Below the pieces are notes generated by a model. It searched no databases and was not told the origin of the DNA. It saw only the letters and a program-made list of their open reading frames with translations. From positions 5,953 to 14,246 of the forward strand of contig DHAA01000147.1 in assembly GCA_002397275.1 (NCBI GenBank): 8,294 nucleotides of DNA, given 5' to 3'. The stretch is from Thermacetogenium sp. UBA4966 (GTDB lineage Bacteria > Bacillota > DSM-12270 > Thermacetogeniales > Thermacetogeniaceae). The position numbers and the translations under genes are program-made. This document shows, one piece after another, positions 6,677-8,294 of this stretch (the stretch's first letter is position 1; each line of letters opens with the position of its first letter).

Positions 6677-6723
6677 CGTTGCAGCGCTTTAAACATATCA
6701 ATTAAAAGAAGGGCGCTGCAGCG
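6677..6723 (+). terminator. Hairpin after second gene, terminator-like without U tract
   Basis: CGTTGCAGCGC (6677-6687) pairs with GCGCTGCAGCG (6713-6723) as an 11-bp stem with one G-U pair and a 25-base loop. The right arm is the same sequence as in the hairpin at 462-502, while the loop is unrelated. No T run follows directly, so complete termination is doubtful and read-through into the third gene is likely. Confidence 0.5.
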
Positions 6724-6756
6724 GTTCAACGGATCAATTGTTTTATAGTTTTGAGA

Positions 6757-6761
6757 GGAGG
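6757..6761 (+). promoter_or_regulatory. Ribosome binding site of third gene
   Basis: GGAGG, within AGAGGAGG, lies 7 bases before the GTG at 6769. An ATG at 6763 is followed directly by TAA, is too close to the ribosome binding site, and cannot be the start. Confidence 0.85.
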
Positions 6762-6768
6762 AATGTAA

Positions 6769-8294
6769 GTGATCAAGGGACGTTACATTCAAACGGGAAA
6801 GCGGACTTTCGCAATTTTCCTGACGGTAGCTATGTTGTTTAGTTTTGTGGCCGCCGCCCCGGCGACGGCGCTGGCAGCCTCCGGCGATATCCCGAACGGT
6901 AACTACACCATTCCGGTCAGCCTGTGGCACGCCTCGAGCAACCAGGCCTCCATGGGCAACGCAGCCCTGGAGCAGACGGCGAAACTCACGGTGGCCGACG
7001 GGCAGGGCGCCCTGCAGCTGACCTTCAAATCTCTCTTCTACCTGAATCAGGAAGGTTACCTGTCTCAATTGGACCTGCTGGATAACGTGGTGTTCAATGA
7101 GTATAACTATCCCGTAGAATACGATCTGATTCCCGCCGCAGTCGTCTCCACCTATGACGTGGTGGATAACTTCAACAAACCCGACGGCACGGACCCCAAA
7201 GTCGCGGGAAAGCCGTATCCCAAGGAGCTGTCGGTACCGGTAGCGCTGAACCAGGAATACACCTGGGTCCATGTCTATGTGCCCGTCATGGGCAGCATGG
7301 GCTTCGGAGACCAGGTGGCCAGGATCAAACTTAATTGGAGTGGCCTGAATGAAGTGGGCGAGCCCGAACCAATTGTGATCACCGGCTTTGAGGCCGTGAC
7401 CCTTGACGCCGGCACAGCAGGCTCAGCAACTTATGCAAGCGCTGCGGAAGTGATCGCAGCACTGCCGGCTGCCGTAACTATTGCAGGCACAAGCGTCACC
7501 GTTCCGGTAACCGACTGGACGAACACAGACAACTATAACCCGGCCGCTGCCGGCAGCTACACCTTCACCGCCACCCTGGGGGAGATTCCCGTCGGCTACG
7601 CCAATCCCAATAACCTGACCGCAACGGCGGAGGTCGTGGTGTTGGAAGAGAGCACTCCTGTCGCGGATAAAACTGCCCTGATAGCTAAACTCAGCGAGGC
7701 GAAAGCTATAGTGGAGGAGAATTACACCCAGGAAAGCTATGCAGCACTGCAAACTGCCGTCACAGCTGCGCAGGCCGTCGCCGATAAAACAGGTGCTGCG
7801 CAAGAAGAGGTTGAGGCGCAGGTAACGGCCTTGACCAAGGCGATCGGTGAGCTGGTGAATATCGCCGGCCTGAAAGACCGCCTCACGCTGGCCAAAGCCT
7901 GCCGGGCGCAGAAAGACAAGTACACAGCCGATTCTTACGCCGCCTCAGGTCTGGAGGCCGCTATCACAGCGGCGCAGGCTGTGCTAAGTGAGGACGGCGC
8001 TACAAAAGAGCAGATCTCAGCACAGGTGAACGCTTTGAACACTGCTATGGGCAAGCTGGTGCTGCGGCCGGCTTCCCAGCTGGACAAGGATAATCTCGCG
8101 GACGGAATCTATTCCGTCTACGGTGAAATGATCAAGATCAGCCGTGCGGAACATTCCATGTCCAACGCCGCAATTTCCCATAATATCAAGCTCGAGGTCG
8201 AGGACGGGAAATATTATGTCACGCTGGACTTTAAGGGCCTTGCCATCGAAAGCTTCTTCGGCTATCTCGGCAACCTGAAGTATTACGACGCGGG
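6769..8294 (+). CDS. NEAT-Ig-FIVAR-NEAT surface protein, 5' part (3' end outside window)
   Basis: The frame opens at GTG 6769 and stays open for 508 codons to the window edge. The signal peptide (MIKGRYIQTGKR, hydrophobic core, ALAA near 34-37) closely resembles that of the second gene. A NEAT domain follows (about 40-195; NGNYTIPVSLWHAS, ASMGNAAL, KLTV, then VYVPVMGSMGFGDQVARIKLNW). Next are a bacterial Ig-like domain (about 203-292), two FIVAR repeats (about 300-362 and 365-432) and the start of a second NEAT domain (from about 438; DGIYSVYGEMIKI, SMSNAAI, VEDGKYYVTLDFKG), cut at the edge. It lacks the N-terminal LRR region of its neighbour. The gap to the second gene is 148 bases with no clear promoter, so co-transcription is likely. 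It probably ends in the same sorting signal, but this is not seen. The first NEAT domain has no Tyr at the usual ligand position, so haem binding is uncertain. Confidence 0.88.
   Translation, partial: MIKGRYIQTGKRTFAIFLTVAMLFSFVAAAPATALAASGDIPNGNYTIPVSLWHASSNQASMGNAALEQTAKLTVADGQGALQLTFKSLFYLNQEGYLSQLDLLDNVVFNEYNYPVEYDLIPAAVVSTYDVVDNFNKPDGTDPKVAGKPYPKELSVPVALNQEYTWVHVYVPVMGSMGFGDQVARIKLNWSGLNEVGEPEPIVITGFEAVTLDAGTAGSATYASAAEVIAALPAAVTIAGTSVTVPVTDWTNTDNYNPAAAGSYTFTATLGEIPVGYANPNNLTATAEVVVLEESTPVADKTALIAKLSEAKAIVEENYTQESYAALQTAVTAAQAVADKTGAAQEEVEAQVTALTKAIGELVNIAGLKDRLTLAKACRAQKDKYTADSYAASGLEAAITAAQAVLSEDGATKEQISAQVNALNTAMGKLVLRPASQLDKDNLADGIYSVYGEMIKISRAEHSMSNAAISHNIKLEVEDGKYYVTLDFKGLAIESFFGYLGNLKYYDA
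7891..7927 (+). repeat. 37-base exact repeat in FIVAR module, copy 2
   Basis: Identical to 5643-5679. In both genes this FIVAR module adjoins an LDKDNL-initiated NEAT domain, but on opposite sides: after the NEAT domain in the second gene and before it in the third. Modules have therefore been rearranged, not merely copied as a block. Confidence 0.9.

Noticed and set aside
6763..6768. ATG-TAA start-stop pair just before the third gene, possible minimal upstream reading frame
   Set aside because: The ATG is only one base from GGAGG, too close for normal initiation, and the matching position before the second gene does not form a start-stop.
6649..7272. Minus-strand open frame of 207 codons across the start of the third gene
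   Set aside because: It is antisense to the signal peptide and first NEAT domain, which have clear protein-level signatures and a strong ribosome binding site on the plus strand.

Overview
The window looks like chromosomal DNA of a Gram-positive bacterium, most likely an anaerobic member of the Bacillota (Clostridia-like). The grounds are strong Shine-Dalgarno sequences followed by GTG starts, Sec signal peptides, sortase-type C-terminal anchors, and NEAT and FIVAR domains, which are typical of Gram-positive cell-wall proteins. I cannot name the species. All coding is on the + strand.

Layout: (1) 1-399 is the 3' end of a first surface-protein gene, with a C-terminal beta-rich domain, a VPKTG sorting signal, a membrane segment and an Arg/Lys tail. 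(2) 400-1151 is a long intergenic region. It holds a GC-rich hairpin, a degenerate tandem array built around TTGTTGCAGGG, a dyad-rich promoter/operator-like segment, a GC-rich patch and a ribosome binding site. (3) 1152-6620 is a complete 1822-residue surface protein: signal peptide, three leucine-rich-repeat (LRR) blocks separated by beta-sandwich segments, a NEAT-like domain, two FIVAR repeats, a second NEAT domain, two more FIVAR repeats, the shared C-terminal domain and a VPETG anchor. (4) 6621-6768 is a short intergenic spacer with a related hairpin. (5) 6769-8294 is the 5' part of a third paralogue, still open at the window edge: signal peptide, NEAT, an Ig-like domain, two FIVAR repeats and the start of another NEAT domain.

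The three genes form a tandem family of wall-anchored proteins that share signal peptides, C-terminal anchors, FIVAR and NEAT modules and flanking non-coding sequence. They are probably the product of duplication and module exchange. NEAT domains in other Gram-positive bacteria capture haem or haemoproteins, and NEAT plus LRR proteins (Bacillus cereus IlsA, B. anthracis Hal, streptococcal Shr) scavenge iron from the host. A haem or iron capture role, or adhesion to a protein ligand, is therefore the leading inference. Only one of the three NEAT domains whose ligand region lies in the window has a tyrosine where the haem ligand is expected. No transporter, sortase or regulator gene lies in this window.
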